This document shows, piece after piece, positions 60,585-64,000 of a DNA stretch of 64,000 nt (positions within the stretch are counted from its first letter, which is position 1; every line of letters begins with the position of its first letter). The stretch is from Bryobacterales bacterium F-183. Lineage in GTDB: Bacteria; Acidobacteriota; Terriglobia; Bryobacterales; Bryobacteraceae. A program made the translations under genes and the position numbers. Where the stretch lies: NCBI GenBank assembly GCA_016865505.2, contig AP025252.1, positions 930,001-994,000 of the forward strand. The letters are read 5' to 3'. The notes below the pieces were generated by a model. That model did not search any database. It was not told the DNA's origin and saw only the letters and a program-made list of their open reading frames with translations.

Positions 60585-61940
60585 CTAGGCGTCCGCCTCC
60601 TCGGCTTTGGGATTTGCGGGGAGGGCAATGTGCGGACCCTGATGAAGGAGCCTGGCGTCGAAGGAAAGCAGTGCTCGCGATACGGCGAAGATGGGCCGGA
60701 CGAAGGCAGCCTGGAGGAAACGGTCGAGGTGGCCGCGATCGAGGGCGTACCAGTACAGGTGCTGGCGGAGCCACACGGGCATGAGGGATTCGATGGACGT
60801 ACCGGCGAGGTCCACCTGGCCTCCGGCAGCGGCGCGCATGTGGTGGTGTTCATGGAGCATCGACGGAGCGCGGAGGAACTGCAGGGTGCGGATCATGGAA
60901 TGGCCGACGATGTGGAGCAAAGCGAGGTTGGTCCAGCCGAGGCCGATTTCGGCGAAGATCAGGCCCAATTGGGTGACGGCAGCGTAGGCGAGGCTGGTTT
61001 TTGTGTCGCTGGCGGCGCGGCCGGCGATGACGCCGTGAATGGCCGTGAACACGCCGATGAACGTCACGGCGCCGAGGGCGAGGAACGAGTCGTCAAGCAA
61101 GGGACGCGCGCGGAGGAGCAGGTACGCACCCATGTGTACGGAGATGGCGCCGTAGAAGATGGCGCTGGACGGTGTGGGTCCTTCCATGGCACGTGGGAGC
61201 CATCCGGAAAAGGGCGCCTGGGCGGCTTTGCCCATGGCACCGAGCAAGAGGAGGAGTCCGGCAGCGGTGGCTTGATCGGCGGTGAGGGCGTGCTGGCCGA
61301 TGGAGAGGAGTGACGCGGAGTGCCGGTAATGATGGATGAGGAAGACGCCGGCGAGCAAGCCGATGTCGGCGGCGCGGTAGATGCCGAAGACGCGAACGCC
61401 GCAAGCGGCAGGGCCGGAACGCTGGTAGAAGAAGGCGATGAGCAGGACGGAGCTGAGGCCCACCAATTCCCAGCCGACAACCAGGAGGTCGAGGTGACCG
61501 GCGGAGAAGGCCGTCATGGCGCCGAAGCCGAAGGAGTGCAGCAGCAGGAAGAACCGGTAGTAGCCGGGTTCGCGGTGCATGTAGGTTTCGGAGAAGGCAG
61601 CGATGAGGCCGGTGAGAATCGCCGTCATGCCGAGGAGCGGCAGCGAGATCGAGTCAAAGTGCAGGGCGAGGTCGAAGCTGTATTCGCCGACCTTGAACCA
61701 GTCTCCCAGTTGGAGCACGCCGTCGTGGCCGGGAAGGTCGTAGAGGCCTTTGGCGACATAGAGCAGGCCGATGGCGGAGACGACGTAGGTGAAGCAGGTG
61801 AGCCGGGCGACGAACTTTTCCGATAGCTTGAGGCCGAGCAGCCAGAGAAGGCCGAGTAGAGCGAACGATACGCCAGGGGCGGCCACGGCGGTAGCGGCAA
61901 AGCCCGCGAGGGTGACGTCGTGCATGGGAACGGGGTGCAT
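60585..61940 (-). CDS. dabB: DabB-type NuoL-like membrane subunit
   Basis: A 451-residue polytopic protein of the NADH-quinone oxidoreductase subunit 5/DabB type. Typical stretches are FDSISLPLLGMTAI, VVGWELVGLSSVLLIAFFYQR, KAAQAPFSGWLPRAMEGPTPSSA and YAAVTQLGLIFAEIG, including the conserved Glu and Lys of the proton channel. In DAB systems DabB couples ion flow to inorganic-carbon uptake by DabA. It starts 3 bases after the DabA stop, so the two are co-translated. Confidence 0.88.
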   Translation of the reverse strand: MHPVPMHDVTLAGFAATAVAAPGVSFALLGLLWLLGLKLSEKFVARLTCFTYVVSAIGLLYVAKGLYDLPGHDGVLQLGDWFKVGEYSFDLALHFDSISLPLLGMTAILTGLIAAFSETYMHREPGYYRFFLLLHSFGFGAMTAFSAGHLDLLVVGWELVGLSSVLLIAFFYQRSGPAACGVRVFGIYRAADIGLLAGVFLIHHYRHSASLLSIGQHALTADQATAAGLLLLLGAMGKAAQAPFSGWLPRAMEGPTPSSAIFYGAISVHMGAYLLLRARPLLDDSFLALGAVTFIGVFTAIHGVIAGRAASDTKTSLAYAAVTQLGLIFAEIGLGWTNLALLHIVGHSMIRTLQFLRAPSMLHEHHHMRAAAGGQVDLAGTSIESLMPVWLRQHLYWYALDRGHLDRFLQAAFVRPIFAVSRALLSFDARLLHQGPHIALPANPKAEEADA

Positions 61941-61943
61941 GGG

Positions 61944-64000
61944 TTAGGCAGCCGCTCCAATCTGCGCGACGGGCAAGTGGTCCATACGGCCGGCGTACCA
62001 GGTGCGCGAAGAAGGTACGGTGGTGGCGGCCATGGCGTGTACGAAACGTTCGAAGCCGTTGTTGCGGAGCACGTAGATCTGCTTGGTGGCCGGGTCGACG
62101 GCGGCGACGCGTACCCAGCGGTTCTTGACGAGGCGTTCGACGAGAGGCAGGCGCGACACGACTTCGCCGATCTTGGCGGGCGGCGCTTCGATGATGAAGA
62201 TGATGCGCACGGGTTCGTGGATTTCGACCATTTGGACCGGAAGGCCGGTACGAAGGTCGCTGGAGTGGCCGTCCATCACGCCGACCAGGCCTGCGATGTT
62301 GTGCGGTAGCTTGGTGCCGGCGCCGTACTTGGCGCTGTCGATGTAGCTGAAATAGTATTCGAGGTTGATGCCGCCGCAGACGGGTCCGCCGGCGGCGAGG
62401 AGCGCCTGAAGGCTGGTGCCGTCGGCGTCCTGCGCGCAGTCATACGAGGCGAGGAACCAGCGGCGGTCGAGGAACAGGCCGCGGGTGAGTTCGCGAGTGC
62501 CGACCACGCAGACCGCGTTGGTGGCGTGTCCGCATTCGGGGCGAGGCTGCGCCAAGTGTTCGGCGCGTTCTTCCACATGTACGATGGCGTCCGGCGCTTC
62601 CTTGATGTGTGCGGCGGATTCGAAGCGGCGGCAACGTTCGAGAGCATTGGCGGCGCGGGCGAGTTCGAGCGACGTGTAGACGCGGTTGAAGGCGGACTTG
62701 CAGGCTTCGGGCAGCAGGGCGAGGTCGAAGAGTTCGATCTCGTCGGTGGAGGTGTCGTGATAGCCGCCGATGAACCAGGTTGTGTCCGGGATGTGGATGC
62801 CTTTGGCGCGGAGGCCTGCGCGTACTTCGGGGTTGTTCGCCATGGCGGCAAAGACACGGCCGTTGGCTGCGCCGCGGCGTCCACCACAGGCGCCGCAATC
62901 GTACGCCGAGCCGTGCGGGTTGTTCAGGCTGGTGGAGCCATGGCCGAGGATGATGACCACGGGCGCGAAGTTGGAGGTCAGGCCGGCGGGGCGGAGGCAG
63001 GCGGCGACGCGGTCGACCTTCTCTTCAATGAGGAAGCCGAGTTCCATACCGTCGGGCACGGTGTGGTTGTGGTTGTGGTTTTCGACGCGGGTGACCGTCA
63101 GTTCCGTGCGCGGCGTGGGGACGAAGAGGTCGTGCAGTTTGCTGAGGATCCGGCCGTAGCTTCGCGGGGCGAGGATGTGCAGCAGCATGGGGAACAGCGA
63201 GAATACACCGAGGATGGCGGTACTGCACCAGCCGAGGATCAGAGATCGCGACGATTGGGACCAGCCGGCTGCGAATCGCGACCAGAGCTTGCGGAACTTG
63301 CGGCGCTTTTCGAGAGCATCCTGCTGGTCGCCGGCAGCGTGTTCGCGTACGGCGTGCTTGGGCTTTACGACTACCGGGCAGAGCGCGACGCTGGACGCGT
63401 CGTCAATGCCGGCATAGTCGATGGCGATGCCGTAGAAGCCTGCGGTGCCGAGGGTTTCGACGTCCGGGGCGATCTCTTCCAGGTGGCGGCGGATGGATTC
63501 TTCGCGCTCGTCGAGGCAGAAGAACACTTGCGCTGTGGGATGCGCCGGCGTGACGCGGTAGTGCTTGGACTTGAGACGGGCAGCTAAGGGTCCGAGGACC
63601 ATTTTCTCGTGGCGGCGCTCGAAGGCGAGATGCCAGAGGCGGCGGCGTTCGAAGGTGTCGAAGGCGAGGACCTCTTCGCAGAGCGAATCGGTGATGGGGA
63701 GGGTCCAGCCGCCGGGGAGAGCGTCCAGCGCGTCGTAGAGGGCGGCGGTGAACTCGAGTTCGAGGTCGGCGGGCGTGGGTCCGGCAGCGGTGCGTTCGGC
63801 GGCGTTCTCACCAGCGAGCGTCCGGAAGGTCAGGCGTACCGCGAGGTACTCCATGAGGCTGCAGGGGACCGGTTCGTAATTGAGCAGGAAGGGCTCGTGT
63901 TCGAGGCGATGGAACATGCCCGCCCAGCCGGGGAGAGCGAACAGTTCGTACTTCAGGAACTCCTCCTGTTGGCCTTTGAGGATGTTCATCTGGCGCAGGC
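61944..64000 (-). CDS. dabA: DabA-like (DUF2309/UPF0753) inorganic-carbon transporter subunit, 5' partial
   Basis: At least 685 residues; the frame is open to the right edge, so the N-terminus lies outside the window (ATG 63989 is internal, because family sequence LRQ precedes it). DUF2309/DabA is a beta-carbonic-anhydrase-like zinc protein that, with DabB, hydrates CO2 and accumulates bicarbonate using ion energy. The zinc-site segments seen are FFCLDERE (Cys and Asp) and LGHGSTSLNNPHGSAYDCGACGG (His and Cys), with FIGGYHDTSTDEIE downstream. No carboxysome or RubisCO genes are in the window, so its use in a heterotroph is uncertain. Confidence 0.88.
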   Translation of the reverse strand, partial: LRQMNILKGQQEEFLKYELFALPGWAGMFHRLEHEPFLLNYEPVPCSLMEYLAVRLTFRTLAGENAAERTAAGPTPADLELEFTAALYDALDALPGGWTLPITDSLCEEVLAFDTFERRRLWHLAFERRHEKMVLGPLAARLKSKHYRVTPAHPTAQVFFCLDEREESIRRHLEEIAPDVETLGTAGFYGIAIDYAGIDDASSVALCPVVVKPKHAVREHAAGDQQDALEKRRKFRKLWSRFAAGWSQSSRSLILGWCSTAILGVFSLFPMLLHILAPRSYGRILSKLHDLFVPTPRTELTVTRVENHNHNHTVPDGMELGFLIEEKVDRVAACLRPAGLTSNFAPVVIILGHGSTSLNNPHGSAYDCGACGGRRGAANGRVFAAMANNPEVRAGLRAKGIHIPDTTWFIGGYHDTSTDEIELFDLALLPEACKSAFNRVYTSLELARAANALERCRRFESAAHIKEAPDAIVHVEERAEHLAQPRPECGHATNAVCVVGTRELTRGLFLDRRWFLASYDCAQDADGTSLQALLAAGGPVCGGINLEYYFSYIDSAKYGAGTKLPHNIAGLVGVMDGHSSDLRTGLPVQMVEIHEPVRIIFIIEAPPAKIGEVVSRLPLVERLVKNRWVRVAAVDPATKQIYVLRNNGFERFVHAMAATTVPSSRTWYAGRMDHLPVAQIGAAA

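Noticed and set aside
1-64000. tRNA, rRNA or CRISPR arrays
   Set aside because: Intergenic gaps are short and none shows cloverleaf, rRNA or spaced direct repeats by eye.

Overview
The window looks like chromosomal DNA of an acidobacterium, most likely of the Solibacter/Bryobacter/Paludibaculum group. This is inferred from gene content: a DUF1501 protein next to a planctomycete-type cytochrome (DUF1549/DUF1553) protein, an ECF sigma factor followed by a Ser/Thr kinase with a TPR-like tail, a BlaI/M56 pair without a beta-lactam sensor domain, YfhO and PEP-CTERM proteins, and several normally cytosolic enzyme families carrying export signals. GC content is high. The tetranucleotide GTAC is conspicuously frequent (13 copies in the first 1,260 bases). 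I see no rRNA, tRNA, CRISPR array, IS element or prophage. About 55 genes fill almost all of the sequence.

Layout. 1-8.1 kb: the end of a BNR-4 sialidase-like protein, an exported DJ-1/PfpI protein, an exported HpaI-type aldolase, a YfhO membrane protein, a small conserved protein, a class II photolyase and a TIGR01777 epimerase. 8.1-11 kb: two secreted proteins of unknown function. 11-13.3 kb: a two-gene cassette that I consider the most novel part of the window (a GNAT fusion and a protein with a possible glycosyltransferase-like core). 13.3-22.3 kb: exported RidA, PilZ, DNA ligase D, MaoC dehydratase, valyl-tRNA synthetase, a PLC-like phosphodiesterase, a PrmA-like methyltransferase and DUF1801. 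22.3-28.6 kb: a DtxR/MntR-type regulator, a VapB antitoxin with a dead VapC toxin, a cupin, the sigma factor/kinase pair and an SDR/DUF2867 protein.

28.5-49.8 kb is a long minus-strand block: TldD/TldE proteases downstream of BlaI/BlaR1-like regulators, an Lnt-like acyltransferase, DUF1501 plus the DUF1549/DUF1553 cytochrome, LysE, an RND efflux pair, a seven-haem cytochrome/TPR protein, an MFS transporter, an M19 dipeptidase and an M24 Xaa-Pro aminopeptidase. 49.8-53.8 kb is a plus-strand housekeeping run: ftsY, ribD, ribE, rhomboid, J-domain protein. 53.8-56.9 kb holds an orphan DUF433 antitoxin-like gene, a conserved protein divergent from xerD across a perfect dyad, and a CCA-adding enzyme family gene. 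56.9-64 kb, on the minus strand, holds a PQQ-propeller protein with EF-hands, a PEP-CTERM protein and a three-gene DabA/DabB/Nuo-like locus for inorganic-carbon uptake whose first gene runs off the right edge.

Genes that plausibly act together: BlaI-BlaR1-like with TldD/TldE (regulated proteolysis); the RND adaptor and permease; the MFS, M19 and M24 genes (peptide use); ribD and ribE (riboflavin); and the Dab locus (bicarbonate/CO2 uptake coupled to ion flow).
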